Position numbers and translations under genes: made by a program
Notes under the pieces: generated by a model
Databases searched by the model: none
What the model was told of the DNA's origin: nothing
What the model saw: the letters and a program-made list of their open reading frames with translations, nothing else
Part shown: positions 23,323 to 33,322 of the stretch, piece after piece
Position numbering within the stretch: position 1 is the stretch's first letter
How the letters are laid out: the number at the start of each line of letters is the position of its first letter
DNA from: Porticoccaceae bacterium
GTDB taxonomy: Bacteria > Pseudomonadota > Gammaproteobacteria > Pseudomonadales > Porticoccaceae
Assembly (NCBI GenBank): GCA_023228865.1
Contig: JALOAH010000011.1
Span: 1 to 64,000 of the forward strand
Length of the DNA stretch: 64,000 nucleotides
Direction of reading: 5' to 3'

Positions 23323-24689
23323 TGGCCGAGTTTATTCCCCTGTTGATGTTTGCCGCTGTCTGCCTGTGTCTGCTGGCAGGTTATCCCGTTGCCTTTACCC
23401 TGAGCGGTGTCGCCCTCGCATTTGCCGGTATCGGCATGGCAACCGGCCACTTTGATATGGCTTTTCTCCACGCCCTGCCCAACCGGCTCTATGGCACCAT
23501 GGTCAATACCACGCTAATTGCTGTGCCCCTGTTCGTTTTTATGGGCGTGATGCTTGAAAAATCACGGCTGGCGGAAGAGCTGCTGGAAAACATGAGCAAG
23601 CTGTTCGGTGCTCTCAGAGGCGGCCTAGGGATGTCCGTTGTTCTGGTGGGAGCCCTGCTGGCGGCGAGTACCGGCATTGTCGGTGCAACGGTGGTCACCA
23701 TGGGGTTGATGTCTCTGCCCAGTTTAATCAGAAAAGGGTACTCCCCGGCATTGGCGACGGGAACCATTTGTGCCACTGGCACTCTCGGGCAGATTATTCC
23801 GCCCTCCATTGTGCTTGTGCTGTTGGGAGATATTCTTTCCACCGCCTACCAGCAAGCCCAGCTCGGTATGGGCATTTTCACCCCAGATACGGTTTCCATT
23901 GGCGATCTTTTTGTCGGCGCCATAGTGCCCGGGCTGCTGCTGGTGGTGTTTTATCTCCTCTATATTTACGGCTATGCCCTGTTTCGCCCTGACAAGGCTC
24001 CGGCAGAACCGTCGGGGGAAAAACCGCCTCTTGGGAAAATATTGGCGCCGTTGCTGCCCCCCATTGTGTTAATTTTCGCCGTACTTGGCTCCATCATTTC
24101 CGGGGTGGCCACTCCCACCGAGGCTGCAGGGGTGGGAGCCCTGGGAGCAATCCTGCTCGCTCTGGTGAAGCGCCAGCTCAACCTGGAGCGTTTGCGCGAA
24201 GTGATGTCTTCCACCACCGAAGTCACCGCCATGGTGTTTATGATTCTTATCGGCGCCGCTGTTTTTTCCCTGGTATTTCGCGGCTTTGGTGGCGAAGAAC
24301 TGGTTTCCGATCTGTTGACGCAAATTCCCGGCGGCATCGTTGGTGCAACCCTGGCGGTGATGCTGATTATTTTTGTGCTGGGGTTTATTCTCGACTTTAT
24401 TGAGATCACCTTTGTGGTGGTGCCTATAGTGGCACCGGCGCTGCTGGCAATGGGTGTGGATCCGGTGTGGCTGGGTATTATGATTGCCATCAACCTGCAG
24501 ACATCTTTTCTGACACCACCCTTTGGCTTCGCCCTGTTTTATTTGCGTGGTGTTGCGCCACCCACGGTGCTGACTTCGGATATTTATCGCGGAGTAGTAC
24601 CCTTTATCGCCCTGCAGCTGGCATTATTGGCGCTTCTGGCGCTGTGGCCGGAGCTGGTCACCTGGCTACCCGAAAAACTCTTGGCGTGA
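23322..24689 (+). CDS. dctM: TRAP transporter large permease (DctM)
   Basis: The 455-residue polytopic membrane protein carries the DctM signature: PLFVFMGVMLEKSRLAEELL, ATVVTMGLMSLPSLIRKGYSP, TGTICATGTLGQIIPPSIVLV and the C-terminal NLQTSFLTPPFGFALFYLRG. It is the sodium-coupled translocating subunit. It overlaps dctQ by one base. The central region (residues 170-240) is longer than in the best-known members, which includes a hydrophilic loop with FRPDKAPAEPSG. Confidence 0.95.
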   Translation: MAEFIPLLMFAAVCLCLLAGYPVAFTLSGVALAFAGIGMATGHFDMAFLHALPNRLYGTMVNTTLIAVPLFVFMGVMLEKSRLAEELLENMSKLFGALRGGLGMSVVLVGALLAASTGIVGATVVTMGLMSLPSLIRKGYSPALATGTICATGTLGQIIPPSIVLVLLGDILSTAYQQAQLGMGIFTPDTVSIGDLFVGAIVPGLLLVVFYLLYIYGYALFRPDKAPAEPSGEKPPLGKILAPLLPPIVLIFAVLGSIISGVATPTEAAGVGALGAILLALVKRQLNLERLREVMSSTTEVTAMVFMILIGAAVFSLVFRGFGGEELVSDLLTQIPGGIVGATLAVMLIIFVLGFILDFIEITFVVVPIVAPALLAMGVDPVWLGIMIAINLQTSFLTPPFGFALFYLRGVAPPTVLTSDIYRGVVPFIALQLALLALLALWPELVTWLPEKLLA

Positions 24690-24722
24690 ACAGACCCAGT
24701 ACACTAGATTAAGGATGCAAAC

Positions 24723-25121
24723 GTGACTTCATCAATACATATGCGAGCGGCGCCCAACGGTGATCTGGCCTTACAGGTTCTCGCCCTGCCCAAGGACACC
24801 AACGCCTACGGTGATATTTACGGCGGCTGGGTGCTGTCGCAAATGGATCTGGCGGGCATGGTTCTGGCCAGGAGAACCTCTGGCGGCAAGGTGGCCACCG
24901 TCGCTGTCGGCGGCATGGGTTTCCTGAGACCGGTGCCTGTGGGCGCGGTGGTCAGCTGCTACGCCAGCCTTATCGAAACAGGCCGCACATCCATGCATAT
25001 CGCTGTAGAGGTGTGGATTGAGTCCGAGGTTCTCGACGAGCCGGCAAAGGTTTCTGAGGGGGATTTCTGGTATGTGGCCATTACTGAGGATGGCAAAACC
25101 AGACCCCTGAAAAAAAGCTGA
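24723..25121 (+). CDS. acyl-CoA thioesterase, YciA-like
   Basis: This 132-residue hot-dog fold protein hydrolyses acyl-CoA thioesters by family. NAYGDIYGGWVLSQMDLAG contains the catalytic Asp/Gly region; VAVGGMGFLRPVPVGAVVSCY and TSMHIAVEVWIE complete the family pattern. The start is GTG at 24723 after AAGGA; ATG 24741 is an alternative. It follows dctM by 33 bp on the same strand; a functional link is not evident. Confidence 0.92.
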   Translation: MTSSIHMRAAPNGDLALQVLALPKDTNAYGDIYGGWVLSQMDLAGMVLARRTSGGKVATVAVGGMGFLRPVPVGAVVSCYASLIETGRTSMHIAVEVWIESEVLDEPAKVSEGDFWYVAITEDGKTRPLKKS

Positions 25122-25159
25122 TCTCCTGCGACTTTCTTTGCAGTTTGTTGCGGCGGCGG

Positions 25160-26245
25160 TTACTCCGAAACGTAGAGTCGGAATGAAACCGCTTCCCTGC
25201 CCGGATCGATAATTTCCAGCTCCAGTTTTACCGGTTGGTTGCTGGGCATCATGGCGGCGCCGCGGAGTTCGCCGTGAAGATATTCTCGGGGTTGAAAGCT
25301 GCGTTTCGCCACGGTGGTGCCCTGAAGATCTTCAAAGAGCAGTGTCAGATTTGGGAAGGGTTGCGCGAAGCTGGCATTGTTAATAATTACAGCGTCAACG
25401 AACAGGGCGTTAGCTACCCTGGGGTGGGTGCGCACAACCAGATCGCTACTGGCGATTTTGCTCAGATCACGGTTGGCTTTGAGAGGGCAATTGAGGGTGG
25501 CGCACAGCCATTTTGTCATCGGCCACAGGGTCGACCTCGAGTCTATCAGCGAGCTGTTGAAATAGAGCAGCTGTCCTCCTAAAAACAACAGTGCCAGGGC
25601 TGATGCCCCGTACCAGAGCCAGCCAGAGGGTTTTGGCGACGTCCTTGAATGTGAGCCGCTGCCGGATTGTTGTTCCGTGTCCTCGCCGATGAGCGCGCCA
25701 ATGGCTGGCTGCCAGCGCGCCATGTCTTCTGTGTTGACGGCGAGAATGTTGTCGTCCTGATGTTGGTCAGCCTCAATGCCGCGGGAGTCGGGAGCCGCTG
25801 ATTTTTTGCCTGGCGTGGCGGCAGCGGACGGTTGCCGGGAGGTGACAGGTTCTGATGCCCCATTCGCTGTTTGCGCCGCAGTGCTCTGGGGTGAGGACTT
25901 TTTTATTTCCGGTGCGGGCGGCTCTTTAACGATGGAAAGTTTTGGCGAAGGGGGCTTTTCTTGCGGAGTTTCTTCAAGGAGGGCAAGGTCAAAATTGTCA
26001 TCTATGTAGAAATCGTCGCCATCTTTCCAGCTGCTGACGCTGGCGGCATCTGGCTGTGGCTTGTTGTGGTCTTTCCCCGCAGGCGGGGTGGGATTGTCCA
26101 GGAACTCTTCGAGATTTGCCTGGCCGTTAAACGCCTTGAAACAGAGGCCGCAACGCACCATGCCTTTGGCCGCGCCGAGCTGGCTTGCGGATACCCTGAA
26201 AGCCACTCGGCAATGGGGGCAGCGGGTTTTAAGTGCGGTTGTCAC
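25160..26245 (-). CDS. zinc-ribbon and DUF3426 membrane protein
   Basis: The 361-residue protein opens with an MJ0042-type zinc ribbon (TRCPHCRVAFRVS, then VRCGLCFKAFNG), has a long low-complexity acidic and Ser/Ala-rich linker (about 50-210), one transmembrane helix (WLWYGASALALLFLGGQLLY) and a C-terminal DUF3426 domain (HPRVANALFVDAVIINNASF, FQPREYLHGELR). The role is unknown. Start is GTG. It follows prmA, as in related gammaproteobacteria. Confidence 0.88.
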   Translation of the reverse strand: MTTALKTRCPHCRVAFRVSASQLGAAKGMVRCGLCFKAFNGQANLEEFLDNPTPPAGKDHNKPQPDAASVSSWKDGDDFYIDDNFDLALLEETPQEKPPSPKLSIVKEPPAPEIKKSSPQSTAAQTANGASEPVTSRQPSAAATPGKKSAAPDSRGIEADQHQDDNILAVNTEDMARWQPAIGALIGEDTEQQSGSGSHSRTSPKPSGWLWYGASALALLFLGGQLLYFNSSLIDSRSTLWPMTKWLCATLNCPLKANRDLSKIASSDLVVRTHPRVANALFVDAVIINNASFAQPFPNLTLLFEDLQGTTVAKRSFQPREYLHGELRGAAMMPSNQPVKLELEIIDPGREAVSFRLYVSE

Positions 26246-26280
26246 AAAATGGCCTTCCCCAGCGCTGTATTGACGGGATA

Positions 26281-27159
26281 TTACACCAGCTTGGTGGCAT
26301 TTAACCGTGCCCAGTCCTCAATCAGGGTGACAGGGGAAAATTCGAAACTGGGATAAGCGGCGCTGACAGCCCCTGTCTGCGCCCCCATGATGCCGGAAAG
26401 GCACAGCTGGCCGCCGACTTTGGTGAGGCCGCCAATGGTGCCGGCGAGGGTGATCAGCGGTGCGGCGAGGATGTTGGCGACCACAATATCTGCGCTGGTT
26501 TCTGGCGTATCCTGCGGCAGGCAGGTGATCAGGCGGTCATCGCTGAGGCCGTTGCGGGCGAGATTGTCCCTGGTGGCGAGCAGCGCCTGGGGGTCGTTGT
26601 CAATGGCGACAACTCGGTCTGCACCCAGGAGCAAAGCGGCAATGCCGAGAATGCCCGAGCCGCAGCCGTAATCCACCACAGCTTTGCCGTTCAGATCCAT
26701 GCTGTCGAGCCATTGCAGGCAGAGAAAGGTGGTGGGGTGGGTGCCGGAGCCAAAGGCGAGCCCCGGATCCAGCGCCAGGTTGATGGCGTTGGGGTTCGGC
26801 GGTTCGCGCCAGCTCGGGCATATCCACAAGCGCTCGCCGCAGCGAATGGGTTCAAAGTGCTCCATCCACAGACGCTCCCAGGGCTGGTCTTCGAGGACTT
26901 CCCAGTGCAGTTGCTGGTGCGAAATGCCCTGGGAAGCCGCAAGCTGGCTGTTGACAGCCTGTTGATCGACATCGACGTCGTAAAGCGCCGTTACGCGAAC
27001 CCTGTCCCAAAGTGGCGTTTCGCCGACCCCCGGCTCGAGAATGGGGGTGTCGGCGTCGTCGCTGAGGGTGACAGACACCGCGCCGCTGGCGAGCATGGCG
27101 TCTTCAAGGCTCTCTGCGGAGGCGCGCTGGGTGACCGTGTGAAGTTGCAGCCAGGGCAT
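26281..27159 (-). CDS. prmA: ribosomal protein L11 methyltransferase
   Basis: The 292-residue SAM-dependent enzyme trimethylates ribosomal protein L11. The family pattern is complete: LDPGLAFGSGTHPTTFLCLQ, the SAM loop VVDYGCGSGILGIAA, AIDNDPQALLATRDN and VVANILAAPLITL. Its ATG overlaps the accC stop by one base, so it is translated with the biotin carboxylase operon. Confidence 0.97.
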   Translation of the reverse strand: MPWLQLHTVTQRASAESLEDAMLASGAVSVTLSDDADTPILEPGVGETPLWDRVRVTALYDVDVDQQAVNSQLAASQGISHQQLHWEVLEDQPWERLWMEHFEPIRCGERLWICPSWREPPNPNAINLALDPGLAFGSGTHPTTFLCLQWLDSMDLNGKAVVDYGCGSGILGIAALLLGADRVVAIDNDPQALLATRDNLARNGLSDDRLITCLPQDTPETSADIVVANILAAPLITLAGTIGGLTKVGGQLCLSGIMGAQTGAVSAAYPSFEFSPVTLIEDWARLNATKLV

Positions 27160-28499
27160 CAGAGACCTAATTTTTTCTCGAGGTAGTGAATATTGACACC
27201 GCCCCGCTTGAAGCCTTCATCGATGACCAGATCCCGCTGCATGTCCGTGTTGGTTTTGATACCTTCGATAAAAAGCTCGTCGAGGGCGTTGCGCATGCGG
27301 GTGAGTGCGGCTTCCCGGTTGATGCCATAGGTAATGATTTTCGCGATCAGGGAGTCGTAGTAGGGCGGTACCGAGTAGCCGGAATACAGGTGGGAGTCCA
27401 CGCGCACACCATTGCCGCCGGGGGGGTGGTAATTGGTGACCTTGCCGGGGCAGGGCATAAAGGTGCGCGGGTCTTCCGCGTTGATGCGGCATTCAAAGGC
27501 GTGGCCGCGGAAAATAATGTCTTCCTGCTTGAAGCTCAGGGGTTTGCCGCTGGCGATAAGCAACTGTTCCTTGACGATATCCACGCCGGTAATCATTTCC
27601 GACACCGGATGTTCCACCTGAACACGGGTATTCATTTCAATAAAATAAAAATTGCCATCTTCATAGAGAAACTCAAAGGTGCCGGCGCCGCGATAGCCTA
27701 TGTCGATGCAGGCTTTGACGCAGGAGTCAAAGACGCCCTGGCGAACATCGTCGGGAATTCCAGGGGCTGGCGCCTCTTCAAGCACCTTTTGGTGGCGGCG
27801 CTGCAGGGAGCAGTCGCGGTCGCCGAGATGAATGGCATGACCCTGGCCGTCGGCGAGCACCTGAACTTCCACGTGGCGGGGGTTTTCGAGGAATTTTTCC
27901 ATGTAAACCGTGGCGTCGCCAAAGGCAGCCTTGGCCTCAGATTGGGTAATACTGATGGATTTGAGAAGGTGAGCCTCGCTGTGCACCACCCGCATACCGC
28001 GCCCGCCGCCGCCGGCTGCGGCCTTGATGATCACCGGATAGCCGATTTGCTTGGCAATTTTCCTGGTCTGGTCGGCGTCGTCGGTGATGGGGCCGTTGGA
28101 GCCGGGTACCGTGGGAACCCCGGCCTTGCGCATGGCGTCAATGGCGCAGACTTTGTCACCCATCATGCGAATGACCTCGGGGGTGGGGCCGATAAAGGTA
28201 AAACCGCTGCGTTCCACCATTTCGGCAAAATCGGCATTTTCAGCCAGAAAGCCGTAGCCGGGGTGTACACCCACAGAGTCGGTAATCTCCATGGCGCTGA
28301 TAATGGCGGGAATGTTGAGGTAGCTTTCTGTGGATGAATTCGGGCCGATGCAGATGCTTTCGTCGGCGAGGCGCACATGTTTGAGATCGGCATCCGCTTT
28401 TGAATGTACGGCAACCGTGCGAATGCCCAGCTCTTTACAGGCGCGGAGAATTCGCAGGGCAATTTCGCCCCTGTTTGCGATAAGAACTTTGTCCAGCAT
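27159..28499 (-). CDS. accC: acetyl-CoA carboxylase, biotin carboxylase subunit
   Basis: The 446-residue ATP-grasp enzyme carboxylates the biotin on AccB, the first step of fatty-acid synthesis. [20 protein letters not shown], the ATP-binding loop [13 protein letters not shown], the catalytic [20 protein letters not shown] and the C-terminal [17 protein letters not shown] are all present. Order accB-accC-prmA on the minus strand is the conserved gammaproteobacterial arrangement. Confidence 0.98.
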   Translation of the reverse strand: MLDKVLIANRGEIALRILRACKELGIRTVAVHSKADADLKHVRLADESICIGPNSSTESYLNIPAIISAMEITDSVGVHPGYGFLAENADFAEMVERSGFTFIGPTPEVIRMMGDKVCAIDAMRKAGVPTVPGSNGPITDDADQTRKIAKQIGYPVIIKAAAGGGGRGMRVVHSEAHLLKSISITQSEAKAAFGDATVYMEKFLENPRHVEVQVLADGQGHAIHLGDRDCSLQRRHQKVLEEAPAPGIPDDVRQGVFDSCVKACIDIGYRGAGTFEFLYEDGNFYFIEMNTRVQVEHPVSEMITGVDIVKEQLLIASGKPLSFKQEDIIFRGHAFECRINAEDPRTFMPCPGKVTNYHPPGGNGVRVDSHLYSGYSVPPYYDSLIAKIITYGINREAALTRMRNALDELFIEGIKTNTDMQRDLVIDEGFKRGGVNIHYLEKKLGL

Positions 28500-28529
28500 G
28501 GTAAATGCCTGTTGTTGTAGGTTTGAGGA

Positions 28530-28997
28530 CTAAATAATGGTAACCATGGGTTGGTCGAATTCCACCGGTTCACCGTCGTTGACAAGAATGGCGCCGATGG
28601 TGCCGGACTTGTCCGCTTCGATTTGGTTCATCATCTTCATGGCTTCAACAATGCAGAGGACATCGCCCACGTTGACCTTTTGGCCGACCTCAATAAAGGT
28701 GGGGGAGCCCGGCGATGGCGACCTGTAGAAGGTGCCGACCATGGGGGATCTGACAATATGGCCGGCGGGTTCTGCCGGGGCGCTGGCTTCCGTGGGTGCC
28801 GGCGCTGGCGCAGCCGTTGGCGCCGGAGCTGGAGCCTGGGCGTACTGCTGGGGCGCTGCCATATACATGGGTTGCGGGCTGTTGCTGAAGCCGGCGCGGC
28901 TGATGCGCACAGACTCTTCGCCCTCCTTGATTTCGATTTCGCCGATATTGGACTCTTCGAGCAATTCAATGAGTTTCTTTATTTTGCGGATATCCAT
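28530..28997 (-). CDS. accB: acetyl-CoA carboxylase, biotin carboxyl carrier protein
   Basis: The 155-residue carrier has an N-terminal domain ([20 protein letters not shown]), a Pro/Ala-rich flexible linker (about 45-80, [13 protein letters not shown]) and a C-terminal biotinyl domain with the acceptor lysine in [15 protein letters not shown]. It receives carboxyl from AccC. It is 30 bp upstream of accC and follows aroQ. Confidence 0.98.
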   Translation of the reverse strand: MDIRKIKKLIELLEESNIGEIEIKEGEESVRISRAGFSNSPQPMYMAAPQQYAQAPAPAPTAAPAPAPTEASAPAEPAGHIVRSPMVGTFYRSPSPGSPTFIEVGQKVNVGDVLCIVEAMKMMNQIEADKSGTIGAILVNDGEPVEFDQPMVTII

Positions 28998-29056
28998 GAG
29001 CTGATTCCTGGGTAATAGGTGATAGTGACGTTAAAAAATTCCGGGTTTGTCAGGGT

Positions 29057-29500
29057 TCAATGGTGTTTAAGCTGTTTCAGCGCTGCCGTCAGCGCCAGCT
29101 CGTAACCTAGGGCGCCAAGTCCGCAAATAACGCCTTGGGCGATATCGGAAAAGTAGGACTTGTGGCGAAAACTCTCGCGGGCGTGAACATTTGACAAGTG
29201 AACTTCAATAAAGGGTATATCGCTGGCGAGAATGGCGTCGCGAAGGGCGATGCTGGTGTGGGTAAACGCCGCAGGATTAAAAATAATAAAATTGACGCCT
29301 TCGCGGCGGGCATCGTGGATGCGTTCGATAAGTTCGTATTCGGCATTGCTTTGCAGGGACAGAAAATGGTGCCCCGCCGCCATGCAGATTTCCTGAAGGT
29401 TCTGGTCTATATCGCCGAGGGTGGTGCTGCCGTAGATGCCGGGCTCCCGGCTGCCGAGCAGGTTCAGGTTGGGGCCGTGTAAAACGAGAATAGTAGCCAT
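29057..29500 (-). CDS. aroQ: 3-dehydroquinate dehydratase, type II
   Basis: The 147-residue enzyme converts 3-dehydroquinate to 3-dehydroshikimate in the shikimate pathway. [19 protein letters not shown] carries the catalytic tyrosine, and [20 protein letters not shown] (here [16 protein letters not shown]), [18 protein letters not shown] and [11 protein letters not shown] complete the fold. ATG 29500 follows an AAGG; the longer frame to 29644 has no family homology. Conserved neighbour of accB. Confidence 0.97.
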   Translation of the reverse strand: MATILVLHGPNLNLLGSREPGIYGSTTLGDIDQNLQEICMAAGHHFLSLQSNAEYELIERIHDARREGVNFIIFNPAAFTHTSIALRDAILASDIPFIEVHLSNVHARESFRHKSYFSDIAQGVICGLGALGYELALTAALKQLKHH

Positions 29501-29769
29501 AGCCTTGGGGTCGCTGTTGATCGATGGTTGGAGTCTGCCGCAAAAATACAATGATGTCCAACAGAATAGTCTTTTTGGCGACGTTGCCCACACAATGCCT
29601 GTATTTGGTTGGATTTTCCGGGCAAAAACAAATTTTGGCAGCACTCGTTTTTAACGTATTGGCGACGTTGGCGGCCAGTTGCTGTTGCAATGGCCGCTGT
29701 TTTGCTGGAGTTGGGCAAAAATGAGAAATTTTGCAGCTATCTTGGCGGTATTTGGCGGTTATATGCCGA

Positions 29770-31536
29770 CTAATTCAGGGTTTCCTGCTGTTGTTCTCTA
29801 TTGAGAGCTCGAATTACCGTTTGCGTGCTGAGTATTTGTGGCAGCACCTGCGGCTGGCGTGCGCCGGCCGGGTAGTAGAGATAAAGGGGCACCCCGTTGC
29901 GGCCGTTGGCATTGAGCAGCGCGGTGATTTCCCCGTCGTAATTTGTCCAGTCGCCCTTGAGGTAGACGATATTGCGGTTGCGCAGGGTTTCCGCAAACTC
30001 CTTCGAACTCAGGGCGATTTTTTCATTGGCCAGGCAGGTCAGGCACCAGTCGGCGGTGAGGTTGATAAACACGGAACGATTATTTTCAAGCAATTCGGAC
30101 AGCCTCTTTTCGCTGTAGGGCTCCCAGAGTTGCGGCGATTTTTCCCTGGACAACTGCTGCGCGGGAAGAAGCAGGGCGGCAATGGCAGTTGCCACGGCGA
30201 TGCCTTTGAGCACAGGGCGCGCCCTGTGGCGGGTCTGATTGCCAAGCCAGATGGCAAAACTCAGCAATACTAGCCCCGCCAGCACCGCAACCAGGGTGTC
30301 GGCATCGGTCTGGTGACCCAGTATCCACAGCAGCCACAGGCAGGTGAGGTAGAGGGGGAAGGCGAGAAATTCCTTGAGTGTTTCCATCCAGGCGCCGGGT
30401 TTGGGCAGTTTTTTCAATAATCCGGGCGCCCAGGTGAGCACCACAAAGGGCAATGCCATGCCGAGGCCGAGAAAGGCAAAGATGAGCAGGGCGATGGCGG
30501 TGGGCTGGGTGAGGGCAAAGCCCAATGCCGTGCCCATGAACGGGGCGGAGCAGGGGCTGGCGACAACGGTTGCGAGCACGCCGGTGAGAAAAGAGTGCTG
30601 CAACCCGCTGCCGCCGGATGCGGCTTGCCCCAGGTTCATCAGCCGGGAACCGGCGGTAAAAAAACCGGAAAAACTCAGACCCATAATAAAAAACAGGTAG
30701 GTGAGGGCGATAATAAATGCCGGGGACTGGAGTTGGAATCCCCAGCCCAGGGCTTCGCCGCCAGCGCGCAAAACCGTCAACAACAGGGCGACGGCGACAA
30801 AGGTGATAACAACGCCGAGGGTATAGGCAAAACCGTGAATATGACGGCGGTGGGGAGACAGCTGGGAGCTTGTCAGGCTCAGCACCTTGATGGACAAAAC
30901 CGGAAAAACACAGGGCATGAGGTTGAGCAGAAGGCCGCCAAGGGCGGCAAACAGTAAAATCAATGGCAGTGCACTGGCCTGGGTTTGAGTTTTGGAATTT
31001 GTCGCCGTTGCCAGGGGTTGGTCGCTGATTTCAGGGGTGCCGCCCTGGGCGCTGAACTTGATGTACTGGCTTCGCGGTGGATAACAGAGTCCGGCGTCGG
31101 CGCAGGCCTGGGACTCCACAGTGACAATAAGATCGCCCGTCAGCCCGGGCAGTTCGGCGCTGACGGTGGTGGCGTCATAGTAAACCACCAGCTCTTTTTC
31201 GTAGTAGTCGTCGTAGCGCAGGGTGCCTGGCAGAAAGTGTTGTGAAAGGCTGATGTCCATGCCCTGGGGATTGGCAAGGCGGGTTTTAAATTGTTGTTGG
31301 TAGAGGTAGTAACCTGGGGCAATCAACCATTCCAGCACCAGGGTATTGCCCTCGATGCGGGGGTGGAGCTGGTAGGCCTGGGCGACGGGCAGAAAATCGT
31401 TGTCATTGGTGGCGGTGAGCGGTGCTGAATTGCCAAACTTCAGGGTGTCGGCCGCAGTGGTGGCGGCAAAAAAGGCGAGAAAGCCGCTAAGCAACCAGCT
31501 GGCCAGCCAGGGGGAAAGATGTTTCACCAGGGTCAT
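29770..31536 (-). CDS. dsbD: thiol:disulfide interchange protein DsbD
   Basis: The 588-residue inner-membrane protein transfers electrons from cytosolic thioredoxin to the periplasm. In order: signal peptide, N-terminal immunoglobulin-like domain (YLYQQQFKTRL, CADAGLCYPP redox pair), eight-helix membrane core (LLLNLMPCVFPVLSIKVL and VASPCSAPFMGTALGFAL, the transmembrane cysteines) and a C-terminal thioredoxin domain with ADWCLTCLANEK (about residue 497). The three redox pairs are complete. It lies upstream of aroQ on the same strand, as in Pseudomonas. Confidence 0.96.
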   Translation of the reverse strand: MTLVKHLSPWLASWLLSGFLAFFAATTAADTLKFGNSAPLTATNDNDFLPVAQAYQLHPRIEGNTLVLEWLIAPGYYLYQQQFKTRLANPQGMDISLSQHFLPGTLRYDDYYEKELVVYYDATTVSAELPGLTGDLIVTVESQACADAGLCYPPRSQYIKFSAQGGTPEISDQPLATATNSKTQTQASALPLILLFAALGGLLLNLMPCVFPVLSIKVLSLTSSQLSPHRRHIHGFAYTLGVVITFVAVALLLTVLRAGGEALGWGFQLQSPAFIIALTYLFFIMGLSFSGFFTAGSRLMNLGQAASGGSGLQHSFLTGVLATVVASPCSAPFMGTALGFALTQPTAIALLIFAFLGLGMALPFVVLTWAPGLLKKLPKPGAWMETLKEFLAFPLYLTCLWLLWILGHQTDADTLVAVLAGLVLLSFAIWLGNQTRHRARPVLKGIAVATAIAALLLPAQQLSREKSPQLWEPYSEKRLSELLENNRSVFINLTADWCLTCLANEKIALSSKEFAETLRNRNIVYLKGDWTNYDGEITALLNANGRNGVPLYLYYPAGARQPQVLPQILSTQTVIRALNREQQQETLN

Positions 31537-31712
31537 TCCTTATTTCAGTGCCGGGGAGGAAGCGATAGCCATTGTAAAGGTTCCTGCGGCTCCCTGCAGA
31601 GTCCATCAACCCCGATAGAGGGAGAAAGCGCCACTTTTTTGAGCTTTTTTCCATGTTATAGTTCCTGCTGATGATTGACTTCGCCCCCCATGTTTTTGCC
31701 GTGAGACCTGTT

Positions 31713-32138
31713 ATGAAACTGCCAAGGGTTTTTTTTCTGATGTCGCTGCTGAGTGCTGGCACTGTTGCCGCTGATATCACCATTAGTGATGGCCGCATAC
31801 GGGAGACCATTCCAGGGCAGAATGTGGGTGTCGGTTATCTCCGTATAGTCAACGGCGGCGAGCAAAACTGCGTGCTGGGCGCGGTCAGCTCTGCCGCCGC
31901 GGCAAAGGTCGAGGTTCACGAACACCGGCATGAGGGCGGCAAGATGTCGATGCGCGAGGTTGTCAATCTCCAGGTGGATGCCTCAGCCACAGTGGTGTTT
32001 GAACCTGGTGGCTATCACCTTATGCTGTTGAACCTGGCGCAGCCACTGACCAGGGGTGGCTCGGTAACGGTGGCTTTTGATTTTGGTGACTGCGGCCTGA
32101 TCACAGAGGTCTTTCCCGTTGTCGCCATTGGCAATTAG
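31713..32138 (+). CDS. PCu(A)C-type periplasmic copper chaperone
   Basis: The 141-residue protein has a signal peptide (MKLPRVFFLMSLLSAGTVAA) and the DUF461/PCu(A)C copper site H-(M)-x10-M-x21-H-x-M, seen here as VEVHEHRHEGGKMSMREV and PGGYHLMLLN. It delivers Cu(I) to cytochrome oxidase or buffers periplasmic copper. I choose the ATG at 31713, since the longer frame adds a hydrophilic leader before the signal peptide. It is divergent from dsbD, which could share a periplasmic redox/copper theme. Confidence 0.92.
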   Translation: MKLPRVFFLMSLLSAGTVAADITISDGRIRETIPGQNVGVGYLRIVNGGEQNCVLGAVSSAAAAKVEVHEHRHEGGKMSMREVVNLQVDASATVVFEPGGYHLMLLNLAQPLTRGGSVTVAFDFGDCGLITEVFPVVAIGN

Positions 32139-32203
32139 TTTGGCGCATACAACGGGCGGCGTGTTTTTTTGATATAAGAGTGCAATCAATTCGGGATGAA
32201 AAT

Positions 32204-33220
32204 ATGATGGAATCTGACGTTGGCATGAATCGGGGCGCTGGCAAAAACCGCATCCTGTTGGGGTTGGCTCTGGCGTTGGCGGCGGTCTTATTGATTACCC
32301 TTGTCGTCGGCTGGCTGTGGAGCGCAGAGCCCGAGCTGGTGGATACCGAAAGCCAGGTTGTCAGCGAGGGGCGCGGCGCCAGAATTGTCGGCGTGACAAC
32401 CACGGTCTCCCTTATCAATGTCGCCGAGACACTGCTCGACAAGCGCGGCGGCTACCTGAGCAACGATATGCTGCCTCCGGGAGCATGGCTGGACAATATT
32501 CCCAACTGGGAGTACGGCGTCCTTATTCAGGTGCGCGACCTGTCCAAGGCGATGCGCGATCGTTTCAGTCGCTCCCAGTCCCAGTCCACCGAAGATCCTG
32601 ACCTCTCCCTGGCGGAACCCAGATTTAACTTTGATAACGACAGCTGGATACTGCCGGATACGGAATCCGAGTACCGCCAGGGCATCAAGTATCTCAACGC
32701 TTACCTAACTCGCCTCGCCGACGACGACGAATACAACGCCCAGTTCTACGCCCGCGCCGACAACCTGCGCTACTGGTTGCAGACCGTGGAATCCCGCCTC
32801 GGCAGCCTGTCCCAGCGCCTCAGCGCCAGTGTCGGCCAGCGCCGTCTGAACACGGATCTCGCCGGAGAAATGGGTAGTCAACAGTCCACGTCAACGCCCC
32901 AGGAAGTGATCGTCAAAACCCCGTGGACAGAGCTGGACGACGTTTTTTACGAAGCCCGCGGCACCACCTGGGCACTGATCCATTTCCTTCGCGCCATTGA
33001 AAAAGACTTTGATTCTGTGCTTGAAAAGAAAAACGCCAAAGTCAGTTTGCAACAGATTATCAGAGAGCTGGAGGCCACCCAGGAACCCCTGGGCAGCCCC
33101 CTGATTCTCAATGGTTCGGGGTTTGGCTTTCTCGCCAACCATTCATTGACCATGGCGTCCTATATCAGCAGAGCCAATGCCGCGATTATCGACATGCGCG
33201 AGTTATTGTCACAGGGGTAA
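32204..33220 (+). CDS. DUF2333 family membrane-anchored protein
   Basis: The 338-residue protein has a short cytosolic N-terminus and one transmembrane helix (ILLGLALALAAVLLITLVVG); the rest is periplasmic and mostly helical. The segments DKRGGYLSNDMLPPGAWLDN, WEYGVLIQVRDLSKAMRDRF and FYEARGTTWALIHFLRAIE are family signatures. Function is unknown. I use ATG 32204 rather than GTG 32180 on start-site context; this is a modest preference. Confidence 0.88.
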   Translation: MMESDVGMNRGAGKNRILLGLALALAAVLLITLVVGWLWSAEPELVDTESQVVSEGRGARIVGVTTTVSLINVAETLLDKRGGYLSNDMLPPGAWLDNIPNWEYGVLIQVRDLSKAMRDRFSRSQSQSTEDPDLSLAEPRFNFDNDSWILPDTESEYRQGIKYLNAYLTRLADDDEYNAQFYARADNLRYWLQTVESRLGSLSQRLSASVGQRRLNTDLAGEMGSQQSTSTPQEVIVKTPWTELDDVFYEARGTTWALIHFLRAIEKDFDSVLEKKNAKVSLQQIIRELEATQEPLGSPLILNGSGFGFLANHSLTMASYISRANAAIIDMRELLSQG

Positions 33221-33322
33221 GAATTCTGTCAATGAATGGTGCTGACCTAAGTCCGACAGGCGCCAGGGGTCGAGGCAATAACATGAGATACTGTGGCATT
33301 TCCTGTGTTACGGAGGCGTTGC

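Noticed and set aside
27186..28337. 383-codon open frame on the plus strand
   Set aside because: Fully antisense to accC, which is unambiguous.
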